From: Coriobacteriaceae bacterium AM113-163
GTDB taxonomy: Bacteria; Actinomycetota; Coriobacteriia; Coriobacteriales; Coriobacteriaceae
Length of the DNA stretch: 56,090 bases
Direction: 5' to 3'
Assembly: GCA_027673765.1 (NCBI GenBank)
Contig: JAQDWB010000015.1
Span: 1-56,090, forward strand
Each line of letters begins with the position of its first letter. Within the stretch, counting starts at the first letter, position 1. The notes beneath the pieces were generated by a model. The model made no database searches and was not told where the DNA came from. It saw nothing but the letters and a program-made list of their open reading frames with translations. The translations under genes and the position numbers were made by a program. Of the stretch, positions 45,428-55,600 are shown one piece after another.

Positions 45428-45928
45428 CTACAGCCCCAGGCTCTGCTTGGTGGCGGCGCAGGTGAGTTCGCCGTGCTTAACGCCGCGCAGGCCCAGCAGG
45501 CGGTCGGCCAGCTCGTAGACACGCTCGCCGCGACCCTTGAGCGCCAGAATCTCCAGGCAGTTGTGGTGGTCCAGATGCACGTGCATGGTCGAGACGATCT
45601 CGTCGGTGTAGTCGTGCTGCACCTCGTCCAGACGGCGCGTCAGATCGCCGGTATGGTGGTCATAGATCATGGTGAGCGAACCGATGACCTGCTCGTCGGG
45701 CGTGCGCATCTGCTCCTTGGCGATCGAGGCGCGAATCAGATCGCGTACGGCCTCGGATCGGTTAGCCACGTCACCGCGGCGCGCGATTTGCTCGTCAAAG
45801 CGGCGCAGCAGGTCGTCGGGCGCGGTGACCGAAAAGCGGACCAGCTCGGAGCTGGAGCCGCTGCAGCGGCAGCTCGCATCGTCGTCCACACCGTGATCGT
45901 GCGCGTGCTCGTGCTCGTGCTCGGCCAC
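45428..45928 (-). CDS. nikR: Nickel-responsive regulator NikR with His-rich N-terminal tail
   Basis: The 166-residue protein has a ribbon-helix-helix DNA-binding domain (LVRFSVTAPDDLLRRFDEQI, about 30-50) and an ACT-like nickel-sensing domain. VSTMHVHLDHHNCLEIL matches the His-His-Cys ligands of NikR, with the partner His in QHDYTDE. Unusual is the first 25 residues, HEHEHAHDHG followed by CRC, which E. coli NikR lacks and which could bind extra nickel. It starts 1 nt after the stop of an 82-residue gene and precedes hypF, so it most likely tunes hydrogenase maturation or nickel uptake. Confidence 0.92.
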   Translation of the reverse strand: MAEHEHEHAHDHGVDDDASCRCSGSSSELVRFSVTAPDDLLRRFDEQIARRGDVANRSEAVRDLIRASIAKEQMRTPDEQVIGSLTMIYDHHTGDLTRRLDEVQHDYTDEIVSTMHVHLDHHNCLEILALKGRGERVYELADRLLGLRGVKHGELTCAATKQSLGL

Positions 45929-45929
45929 G

Positions 45930-46178
45930 CTACACCAGTTTCACAGAGCCGACGGAGTTGTGATCTGCCTCGATGGCCTCCTCGTAGCCTTCGAGCGCAT
46001 CGTGCGCCTCGTGCAGCGCAGACATGGCGGCCTCGAGCTTGGCGCCAATGCGCTCCATATCAAAGTTCTCGGTCGCATGCAGCAGCTGATGGCTCCACTC
46101 GTGAGCGAGCTCAATGGTGTCGTCGACCTGCTTGACGCTCATGGCAAGCTGGCTCATGTTCATTCCGACGTCATGCAT
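45930..46178 (-). CDS. Unknown 82-residue helical protein cotranscribed with nikR
   Basis: I do not recognise this protein. It is short, acidic and predicted to be mostly helical, with many His, Glu and Met residues (MHDVGMNMSQLAMSV, LAHEWSHQLLHATENFDMERIG). Heptad-like spacing in the middle suggests a coiled coil or small helical bundle. AAGGAG precedes the start. It is the first gene of the nikR-hyp set and is 1 nt from nikR, which suggests a nickel-related or hydrogenase-related role, perhaps metal handling. Confidence 0.7.
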   Translation of the reverse strand: MHDVGMNMSQLAMSVKQVDDTIELAHEWSHQLLHATENFDMERIGAKLEAAMSALHEAHDALEGYEEAIEADHNSVGSVKLV

Positions 46179-46253
46179 AGGAATCTCCTTTTGTACGGGG
46201 CGATATGGTGGTTCAGATTCTACTACGCCCGCCTTGAGCGCCGCCGCATAAGA

Positions 46254-46288
46254 AAACGGGTGCGAGTCCGTCTGACCCGCACCCGTTC
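46254..46288 (-). terminator. Terminator after trxA
   Basis: Read on the minus strand, ACGGGTGCG pairs with CGCACCCGT and is followed by TTTTCTT. It lies between the thioredoxin stop and the small gene before nikR. Confidence 0.75.
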
Positions 46289-46398
46289 ACTGGGGGCTGT
46301 TTGTATCTACCATACTATCCGTGGTCGCATACCTTGCGTTTGGCACTCCGGCGAGCGGTGCGAAACCGCTCATGGACGGCAGATGGGTAACAAGCGTA

Positions 46399-46719
46399 TT
46401 ACAGATGTTTCTCCAGCAGTGCCTGAAGTCTTGCCTTGGGTAGGGCGCCAACCGAGCGGTCGACCTCCTCGCCGTTCTTAAAGACGATCAGCGTGGGGAT
46501 GCTCATGACGCCAAACTTCATGGCCAGGTCCTGGTTGTCGTCGACGTTGCACTTGGCCACAGCCAACTTGCCGGCCAGCTCGTCGGCAACCTCGTCTACG
46601 ATGGGCGAGAGCGAGCGGCAGGGGCCGCACCACGGGGCCCAAAAATCAACCAGTACGGGCAGGCTATCGTTGACGACAGCGCCGAAGTTCTCGGGGGTAA
46701 TCTGCTTAATGTCAGCCAT
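46399..46719 (-). CDS. trxA: Thioredoxin
   Basis: The 106-residue protein is a standard thioredoxin that reduces protein disulfides in the cytoplasm. It has LVDFWAPWCGPCRSLSP with the WCGPC active site, the cis-Pro loop VMSIPTLIVFKNGE, and full family length. The ATG at 46719 follows GGAGGTCACC; a longer upstream frame has no homology. It is divergent from the unknown gene at 46856. Confidence 0.96.
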   Translation of the reverse strand: MADIKQITPENFGAVVNDSLPVLVDFWAPWCGPCRSLSPIVDEVADELAGKLAVAKCNVDDNQDLAMKFGVMSIPTLIVFKNGEEVDRSVGALPKARLQALLEKHL

Positions 46720-46855
46720 GGTGACCTCCATAATACGACGCGGCTCGGCCGCGTAAAAATCAGTACGACCGTGCTTATACCCAGCGGCCCGCAAAGCAAC
46801 CACTCGCGGGCGGCTCTTTTATATAATGGTGGGCACGCAAACGATTGGAGAGCGC

Positions 46856-47431
46856 ATGCCCACGTCACAAAGCCAGAAAAAAGAAGCCATCGCTCAGGCA
46901 ACCGAGCAGGAGCTCGCGTCGCTTGCAGATCGCGGTGTGCGCATCGCGGGCAACGCGTGCTCGCCGATTGTGCTGGTCAAAGGCGATTTGGATGAAGCCG
47001 AGTGCTCGGGCGGCGAGCTGGCTGCCGGCGCGGATGGCGCCGCGTTGCGCAAGGCGCTCGGCGCCATCGGATATGCCCCCGAGGATTTTTGTGTGCTGGC
47101 AAGCGTCGCCGGCGCGGGTAACGGAGCGGTCGCGGCGGGCGAGGCCCTGACGTGCGACCTGTTCCGCGAGGCGCTGGAGACCTTGGACCCCGAGGCGGTG
47201 CTGCTGCTGGACAACAGCGCGGCCGATGTCATGCGCGAGACCTATGCCGATATGCTTGTGGCAATCGATGACTTTGACACCGCCATGCTCAAGCCCGGCC
47301 TGGTCGCCCATGTGCAGGGGCGCCGCGTGCTGGCGCTCGACGGTTTTGAGGCGGCGCTCACCGACAAGGCCGCCAAGCAGCGCATGTGGGCCTACATTAA
47401 GCAGCTGACCCCGGCGGCTGCACCGCTGTAG
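46856..47431 (+). CDS. Unknown 191-residue soluble protein
   Basis: I do not recognise a family. The protein is soluble, Ala-rich and acidic. It starts MPTSQSQKKEAIAQATEQEL, then holds alternating beta and helix segments (GNACSPIVLVKGDLD, DFCVLASVAGAG, PEAVLLLDNSAADVMRETY, VAHVQGRRVLALDGFEAAL), and ends near MWAYIKQLTPAA. The mid-part LLLDNSAADVM and the final Phe/Lys pattern are faintly like uracil-DNA glycosylase-type folds, too weak for a call. TTGGAGAGCGC precedes the start. Codon use is like the neighbours, so it is very likely a real gene. Confidence 0.75.
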   Translation: MPTSQSQKKEAIAQATEQELASLADRGVRIAGNACSPIVLVKGDLDEAECSGGELAAGADGAALRKALGAIGYAPEDFCVLASVAGAGNGAVAAGEALTCDLFREALETLDPEAVLLLDNSAADVMRETYADMLVAIDDFDTAMLKPGLVAHVQGRRVLALDGFEAALTDKAAKQRMWAYIKQLTPAAAPL

Positions 47432-47448
47432 CGAGGCTGGCGGCAGCC

Positions 47449-48726
47449 CTACATCACGGCGCGCAGCTCAAACCGGTCGCCGTTAATGCGGAACTGGCAG
47501 TTGCCGTTCATGCGCTCGACGGCAAGTTTAATGCTCTTGGTGCCAAAGCCGTGCCCAGTGTGCTGAGCCACGGGCATGCCGTCGACCATGTGCGGCGCAC
47601 GGCCAAACGTGTTGGAAACCAGCAATAGAAGCTGACCGTCTTCGTAGCGAAGGTCCAGGTCGACAAACCGCTTGCCTTCGGGGGCGGCGCTCGCCGCGGC
47701 GATGGCATTGTCCAGGGCGTTCGATACCACACTGAACAGATCGACATCGCCCACGTGGACGGTTTCGGGCACGGCGGCGCGTAGGTCGGCGGTGATGCCG
47801 TGCGCGTTGATGTCCGCGGAGAGCGACGAGAGCGCAATGTTGACCGTTTCGTTGGCGCAGTAGCGGCGCACGGCGGTGCGGTCGTTGGTCTCGCAGAGCG
47901 CGTCGATGCGCTCGAGTGCCTCATCGGTGTGACCCTCTTCGATCAGGGCCGCTAGACCGCGCAGGTAGTGGCGCATGTCGTGACGGAGAACCGAGAGCTC
48001 GCGTCCGGACTGGCGCCAGGCTTCGAGCTCTTTGATGGCCGCGCTGTCACGGGTCGCGAGCATCCAGCGCTCGCGCTCGGCGATTTCCTTTGCCTCGTAT
48101 TCGCGAAGGTAGACGGCAAGAAACATAAGGTAGAACGCGCAGAGGGCGAACGCCAAAAACTCAACGGTTACCACCGAGCCCGAGTGGAAGAGCGTGGTGT
48201 AGACGTTGGTGGCGTAGTCGAAGATGTAGTAGACGAGCGGCAGGATGAGCAGAATCTCCAGCTCGGTGGGGCTTTTGATCGCCAGGCGGGGGCCGATGTC
48301 GCTTGCCCAATGCAATAAGACGGCAAAGACGCCGAGCGTGGTGATGATACGCGCCACGTAGTACGCGACCTGCGAATCGGTGGCGGCGAATGCGGCGATG
48401 CCCATCCAGTTGCTAAACTGGCAGCTCAGGTAGGCACTGGTAACGCCCAGGATGGCGAGCAGCGGACTCAGGCGATAGCGTACGCACAGGTAGACGACAA
48501 GCGGCAGATGCACGACGAGCGGATAGGCCTGTCGGGCGAAAAGCTCGCCGCCAACGGCGTTGGCGAGGCCGAATGCGCATCCGGTTGCGGCGCCGACCCC
48601 CACCAGCTCGAGCGAATGGCGGCCGTTGATCTCGACACCGCACAGAGCCGCCGAGGCAAAGACGCCAAAGAGCAATGTCGTCGCATGGTGGATTGCCCAA
48701 AGTACCAGTTCTGCCGAGGAAAGCAT
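47449..48726 (-). CDS. GHKL sensor histidine kinase, AgrC/VirS-like
   Basis: The 425-residue membrane kinase has about six N-terminal membrane helices (residues 1-200), a linker and a GHKL catalytic domain. The phospho-acceptor His is likely in VLRHDMRHYLRGL, and the N-box is VSNALDNAIAAA, followed by GHGFGTKSIKLAVERMNG. This is the HPK10-type layout of peptide-sensing kinases. The ATG at 48726 overlaps the stop of the response regulator gene (TGATG), with GGGAGG upstream. No AgrD-like peptide or AgrB gene is visible next to it, so the signal is unknown. Confidence 0.87.
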   Translation of the reverse strand: MLSSAELVLWAIHHATTLLFGVFASAALCGVEINGRHSLELVGVGAATGCAFGLANAVGGELFARQAYPLVVHLPLVVYLCVRYRLSPLLAILGVTSAYLSCQFSNWMGIAAFAATDSQVAYYVARIITTLGVFAVLLHWASDIGPRLAIKSPTELEILLILPLVYYIFDYATNVYTTLFHSGSVVTVEFLAFALCAFYLMFLAVYLREYEAKEIAERERWMLATRDSAAIKELEAWRQSGRELSVLRHDMRHYLRGLAALIEEGHTDEALERIDALCETNDRTAVRRYCANETVNIALSSLSADINAHGITADLRAAVPETVHVGDVDLFSVVSNALDNAIAAASAAPEGKRFVDLDLRYEDGQLLLLVSNTFGRAPHMVDGMPVAQHTGHGFGTKSIKLAVERMNGNCQFRINGDRFELRAVM

Positions 48727-49448
48727 CAGCGCCTCCCGCCCTCGAACCGTGCCGCAAAGTAGGCATCCTGGAATCCCTGCTTGCAGCTGCGCGCCAGCGG
48801 GATGCACGCGCCCGAGCGCATGACGATATCCGTGCGGTTAAAGTGGTCGATATTGCGCAGGTTGACCTGGTAGCTGCGGTGACATTTAAAGAAGGTCGCG
48901 TTTTGGGCCAGCTGGTCCTCGATGCTGCGGAACGGCTCGAGCGCCTCGATATCGCGGCCATCGCGCAGGTGGAAGACCACGTGCTTGTTGCGAGCCTCGG
49001 CATATTCGATATCGGATAGGCGCAGGGCATGGTAGCCAAAGGACGTCTTGATGACGAGCTCGTCGGTCGCTGCCGGACGCAGGCTCGACAGCTCGTCGAG
49101 CAATTGCGCCACGCGCTCGTAGGTCACGGGTTTGAGCAGGTAGTCGAAGGCGCGGACCTCGTAGGACTCAAGCGCGAACTCGGGCGATGAGGTCAGAAAC
49201 ACCAAGCGTACGGCGGTATCGGATTGGCGCAGCTCGCGGGCGGTGTCCATGCCGTTGACGAGCGGCATGATCATGTCGAGCATGATAATGTCGGCGCGCG
49301 ATGCGGCATGGCGTGCCAGCAGGTCCTCGCCGCGCGTAACGAGCGCAACATCGACCGCCGTACCCGTCTCGGCCGACCAGCGGTTGATCATGCGGTGCAG
49401 GTTATCTAGAAAGGCGACGTCGTCGTCGCAGGCGATGATTTTGAGCAT
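48726..49448 (-). CDS. LytTR-family response regulator
   Basis: The 240-residue regulator has a receiver domain (IIACDDDVAFLDN with the acidic pair, phospho-acceptor Asp in DIIMLDMIMP, Lys in FDYLLKPV) and a C-terminal LytTR DNA-binding domain (YHALRLSDIEYAEARNKHVVFH, in part, and FFKCHRSYQVNLRNI). It is an AgrA-like partner of the kinase gene that overlaps its end. The ATG at 49448 begins at the receiver domain. It is divergent from the 2066-residue adhesin gene (243-bp gap), which is a natural candidate target. Confidence 0.9.
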   Translation of the reverse strand: MLKIIACDDDVAFLDNLHRMINRWSAETGTAVDVALVTRGEDLLARHAASRADIIMLDMIMPLVNGMDTARELRQSDTAVRLVFLTSSPEFALESYEVRAFDYLLKPVTYERVAQLLDELSSLRPAATDELVIKTSFGYHALRLSDIEYAEARNKHVVFHLRDGRDIEALEPFRSIEDQLAQNATFFKCHRSYQVNLRNIDHFNRTDIVMRSGACIPLARSCKQGFQDAYFAARFEGGRR

Positions 49449-49605
49449 ATTGGGCCCCCTTAGTACCTCGATTTTGCCACATCGTGCACGCGCCGCCCGC
49501 GGGGGTGCGTTCCATTTGCGCCCCACGGCACGCAACTCGCGCCGAGCGGTGGGGTGTCAAAACATGCGGTTGCACAATACCAGATGGATATATATGTCAA
49601 TTTGA

Positions 49606-49641
49606 GCTGGCGGCTGGCGAGGGACCATGCCGGCCGCCAGC
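49606..49641 (+). promoter_or_regulatory. Hairpin in the adhesin leader
   Basis: GCTGGCGGC (49606-49614) and GCCGCCAGC (49633-49641) are 9-bp perfect arms, 50 bp before the adhesin start. It may be a leader structure or a terminator remnant. Confidence 0.5.
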
Positions 49642-49691
49642 GCCAAGCGATATCGGACATCGCGAAAGCATAGGGGTAAGGGAGCTGAACG

Positions 49692-52600
49692 ATGAAGGGG
49701 AAGAAGATGGGGATGCGCAGACTTGCTGCTTGCGTGCTGGCTGCAGCGCTGGCGCTTGGGGGTGCGGCGACGACGCTCGCCACGCCTACGGTAGCGGAGG
49801 CGTATCCGCAGGGTGCGACGTTTCCAATAAGGTCGAAGGATGACCTGTCATACTACGACAAAAATAAGCCTGTTGTGCTTGAGGCCGGCAAGGACTATGT
49901 CCTTACCGGCCAGGTCGATATTGATTACTACAAAGTCCAAGGCGGCACGGCGGAGAACCCCACCCGCCTGTACTTTAGTAATGACAGATATCTGGGCGGC
50001 CCGCTGACCGATATGCGTAATAAGACGTACTACAGGCGTCCGCTCTTTGTAGTTACGGGTGGATACGTCGAGTTCATCGGCGACTCGGGCGCCGCGACAA
50101 AGGTCGTTTGCAATGGCAAGACGTTCTTGGGCGATAGTGATGAATGGAATGTCGCCGATAAGCCGAATACTGGTCAGAAGCTTAGCCTTACCGTGAAGGA
50201 TCTGACGCTTGTCTCTAATCTTGACCGTGAGTGCGACCGGGCAATTTTGTTGTACGGAACCATGGGCAGAGGGGAGACGGCCAGCTTCACGAACGTGAAT
50301 GTCAGCAATTGGAATTGTGTAAAGAATGGCCGGAGTAGCTATTCCAACGACAAGAGCACTTACACTGCATCCCCTGCTCCGGTGACTATTCGTGGTTCCC
50401 ATGTTGCGGTTGATGCAACTTTTACCAATTGCACCTTTAGCAACAACGCCGACGACTGCGTTGGCGCCTTGAGCGTGGTCGGAAGAAACGCCAAGCCCCG
50501 CGTGACATTGAACGGCTGCAAGTTCGAAAACAATTACCAGTCAATGATCGCGTGCGACTACTTGAAGGTCGAGGACAATCATGTGCATTCGGGCAATATT
50601 GTTGTCAGGAATGCTGATCTGTCGGTGAAGAACTGTAGTATTCGATCTAAGCCAAGTGCGGGCACGACCTCGTGGAATGGCCCCTGCGAATACATGTATT
50701 TTGACTACAAGATGCATATGACAAGCGGCATTGCGGTGGCGAAAGACGCTTCTTGCACCATCGAGAGCTCGACTATCGACGATTCATACGTGTCTCCTTA
50801 TTATAGTGATTACGGGCAAAGACTCGACATTCAGGACTCGCAGCGCTGCGCGATTTACGCTCTTGGTTCTGTGACACTCGCCGGCAACACGAAGGTCACC
50901 ACGACTAAGGCGAAGGGCATCGACGCATCCGATGTCGGTAGCTACGGCAAGGTTCACGTCGATAAGTCTTTTACGGGCGAAGCCGTCCTGTCTGTCGACG
51001 ATACCAAGTTCGATCCCGAGTCCAATAAGCAGTACTACTACTATGAGTATGTGAACCTTGGCACGAGCGATCTTTCGCAGGAGGATCTTGCGAGCAGGCT
51101 CAAGTTTGCTAATGCCGACCTTGCATACGACGTTACCGATGGCAAGGTCAAGGTTATCCATCGCAAGCACGAGCACGAGTGGACCTATTCCGCCAACAAG
51201 GATGGGTACAGCATCGCGGCTACGTGCAACGGACAGTATGAGGCCTCACACTGTGTCTACTCCAGGGACGGCGAGACGATTTCGCTGATGTCGTCCAAGA
51301 GCGGCGACCTGAGCTTTACCTACAACGGCAAACAGCGCGACGCCGTGCTTGCTACGACTAAGCCGTCTCAAAAGGACAACGCTGTAGCCCAGGGCAAGGT
51401 AAAGATTGTGAGCGCGCGGTTCTATTGGGGCGTGGATGACAATAATCCCCAGGGCATCGAGATGGAAGGGTCGCAGCCGTGCGATGCGGGCACCTATCGC
51501 GTGGTAGCGACGGTTGCCATCGAGGGGCAAAGCGATGTTACGCTCGAGCGCGTGTTCAAGATCAACCCCGCCTCGCTTGCAGAGAAGGACTCCAACCGCA
51601 AGAATCTTTGCAAGGTCGAAATCATTGGCTACGACAAGCTGAAGGATAACGTCAGGTTCAGCAACGGTGACGTGCTCAACGACGTACCGTCTTATAAGTG
51701 GACGGGTGAGGAGATAACGCCTCGAATTAAGGTGACGTATAAGCTTGGCGACGAATGGATCGAGCTTAAAGAGGGCGTCGATTTCGAGCGTTTCGCTTGG
51801 AACGAATCGGTTTCGGAGAAAGATCCCGGTGCGTATAGGAGCCAGGCTTGGGGCCTGGGAAACTTTGCATACGGCAAGTTTTTCTACTGGAGCATCTTCG
51901 GCACGCAGTTCGAGAATGTTCAGGCCAAGGGCTTTGACGGCACCTATGATGGTAAGGCTTACTCGCCGTCGGTGACGGTCGACAACGCCCCCGAGGGCAT
52001 GCAGATCGAATATAGCGTCGATGGTGGCTTGCTGTACGAAGACCGAATCCCCTCCTATACCAATGTCACGCGCGATGTCTATGACAACGTGTGTGCCGAG
52101 ACAATTAAGTACCGTATTACCGCACCCGACTACGTGCCGGTGGAGGGCGAGCTTAAGATTAAGATCGCTCCCGCCGAACAGGCCGCTCCCAAGGACGTCA
52201 AGACGACGGCCGCGACCGGGCATGCCTTGGCGGATGGCAGCATCGACGGGATTGATAACACCTACGAGTGGAAAGCCGAGGTTGCCAGCGACTATCAGCG
52301 GATTGCCGAAGGCGAGACGTCGGTTAAGGGCCTCGCCGCTGGCAAATACAGCGTTCGCCTTAAGGCCGACCGTAACCATAACGCCTCCGAGGCCCTGACG
52401 GTTGAGGTCAAGGACGGCCCTAAGAAGGCCGACGGTAGTGGTTGGAAGCACGACGACGCCGAACACTGGAACACCTGCACCTGTGGCAAAGAGGACGTTG
52501 ACCGCGCCCGGCACGACTTTGAGTGGGTCGTCGACCAGGACGCCACGGCCGATAAGCCCGGTTCCAAGCACGAGCGCTGCAAGACGTGCGGCTACGAGCG

Positions 52601-55600
52601 CGAGTCTATCGAGATTCCGGCTTTCGGTATCACCGGTTACTCGGACATCTACGACGGCGAAAAGCATGGCGTGACGGTTAACGCCGAGACGGTCGCATCT
52701 ATCCAGTATCGCGAGAAGGGCGAGAAGAAGTGGAGCGACGAGTCTCCGTTCATCTGCGATGCCGGCTCCAAGACCGTTGAGTTTAAGGCGACCCTCACGT
52801 CTGGTGACATCTGCGAGGGCGAAGTCGTACTTAAGGTCGATCCCCGTCCGGTGACGGTGAGGCCCAAGGATACTTCGAAGGTGTACGGTTATGACGATCC
52901 GGACTTTGAGCTCGAGGCTGTTGAGGGCACGATCCTCAAGGGCCACCCGCTCTCTTGGCTTAAGATTCACCGCGAGGCCGGCGAGAACGTGGACACCTAT
53001 ACGCTGGCGATTGAGGAGAGCAAGGTCGGCGACAAGTGGGACAAGATCCAGCGGGCAAACTATGCTCCGACGCTCCAGACTGGTACGTTCGAGATCACCC
53101 CGCGCCAACTCGGTATTGGCTGGAAGATCGGAAGCTATACCTATAACGGCAAGCCTCAGGGCCCCAAGGTCACGGTCAGCAATGTTGCCGAGGGTGACGA
53201 GGGTAAGGTTTCCTATGAGGTCGAGAACGCGACGGGCATCGATGCCGGTAGCTATCTGGCAAAGGTGACGGGCCTCGCCGGTGACCCCGAGGTCATCAAG
53301 AATTATGCCCTTCCTACCGAAAACCTTGAGTATACCTACACGATTTATAAGGCCGAGCAGGAGAAGCCTCAGGGCCTGAAGGCTACCGCCGAAACCATCC
53401 GTGGCAAGTGCGACGGCAAGATTAAAGGCGCGCACGGCGGCGTCGCCTACCGCCTGTTCCGCACCGAAGCCGGGGACGCCGATGGCGAGACCATGGTTTC
53501 CGAAGACGGTAAGATTGAGAATCTTGCCGCTGGCGACTACCAGGTCTGGTATGCCGAGACTAAAAATTACATGCCGTCCGCGCCTGTGGAAGTGCATGTC
53601 GACAACGGTAAGTACTTATGGGTCACCCTTTCTAGTGAGAATGACGCCTACTCGATAGACTGGCATAGCCCGAACAGACTGCAGTGGCACGAAAGCGTGG
53701 AGTTCTCGGTAAAGATCTCCGATGGCTACTACGCGGGCGACGACTTTGTCGTCAAGGCGAACGGCGTTGTTCTCGAGAAGGGCGAGGATGGAAAGTTCGT
53801 CCTGAGCAATGTCGAGGAGAAGACCACCATCACCGTCGAGGGCGTGCGTAAGCACGAGGCTGTGAGCGATGAGTGGCTCTCCGACGACGATACGCATTGG
53901 CATCAGTGCGCCTGTGGTGGCAAGATCGACGAGGCCGAGCACGACTTTGAGTGGGTCGTCGTCAAGGCCCCCACGGCAACCGAGAAGGGCTCCAAGCAAC
54001 AGAAGTGCAAGGTCTGCGGTCACAAGCTTGCCGAGGTCGAGATTCCGGCTGCTGCCATCGTCGGCTACTCTGGTGAGTACGACGGCGACTATCACACGGT
54101 TGATGCGACGAGTCTTCCCGAGGGTGCGACGGCTCAGTACAGCACCGACGGCGAGAACTGGTCCCCCAAGGCCCCCGAGATCCGCGACGTCGGCAAACTG
54201 ACCGTCGCCTACAAGGTGACGATTGACGGTGCGACCGCCGAGGGCAAGGTTGAGCTCGAGGTCAAGCCGTGCGCGATTACGGTCACCGCCCAGGACGCTT
54301 CTAAGACCTACGGCGAGGCTGACCCCGTGTTTACGTGGGCGATCACCTCCGGCAAGCTTGTCGAGGGCGAGAGCCTCCAGGGCATTGAAATCGAGCGCGA
54401 AGGCGACGACAGTGTGCGTGAGGGCGGCTATACCCTGCACCTGACGCAGGACAAGGACGCCAACCCCAACTACAACATCACGTTCGTCGATGGCGTGCTC
54501 ACTATCAAGCAGCGCCTGCTCGCCGCGACGTGGGGTACCAGCGAGTTTGTCTACGACGGCAGGGAGCACTGCCCCGAGGCAACGCTCGCCAACGTCGTCG
54601 ACGATGATGACCTTGGTGCGACCGTCGAAGGCTCCCAGACCGAGGTCGGCGCTTCTTACATGGCAACCCTCACCGCGCTGACGGGCAAGGCAGCGGGCAA
54701 CTACGCACTGCCGACCGATGGCCTGACGTGCAAGTTCTCCATCAAGAACGCCGCGCAGGGCGCGCCGGTGGTCCAGGCCGAGGCCGAGACCGTGAGCGGC
54801 AAGCGTGACGGCAAGATCGTGGGCGTTAACGCGACGATGGAGTGGCGCGCCAAGGATGCCGCCGAGTATCAGGCCGTGGACGAGGGCGTGACCGAGCTCA
54901 ATGAACTCGCCGCCGGCACGTATGAGGTGCGCTACCAGGCCAAGGCCAACTACGACGCCTCTTCCGCCACCGAGGTTACCGTGGCGGCCGGTCCCAAGCT
55001 GGTCGTGACACTGCCGAGCAATCAGGTGGGCTATGCGCTCACCTCGACGGCAACCGAGCTTGATTGGCATGGGACCGCAACGCTCACCATGAGCATCGAC
55101 AGCGCGTACTTTGCGGGCAAGGGCTACGCCGTCAAGGTCGACGGTAAGGCCATCGAGCTCTCCGACAAGGGCACCTATGAGCTCAAGGATGTCGAGGGCG
55201 ACGTGAATGTGACGGTCGAGGGTGTCCTCAAGCACGAGCCCGACGGCTCTGGCTGGGCGCACGACGCTAAGAATCATTGGCATGTCTGCCGCTGCGGTGA
55301 GGTCATCGACAAGGCGGAGCACACCTTTGAGTGGGTCGTCGACAAGCCGGCGACGGTCGAGGCCAAGGGCAAGAAGCATCAGGAGTGCGCCGTCTGCCGC
55401 GAGAAGGGCAAGACCGAGGAGATCGCGATTCTGAAGCCCGAGATCACCGACGGAAAGGGCCAGACGATGGTGGTCGAGGCCGCCAAGGACCTGACTTTCC
55501 GCTCGAGCGCGCCGCTCGAGTTCTTCCAGAAGGTGCTGGTTGACGATAAGGAGGTCGCGGCCGAGAACTACGAGCTCACCAAGGGCTCTACGATCGTGAC

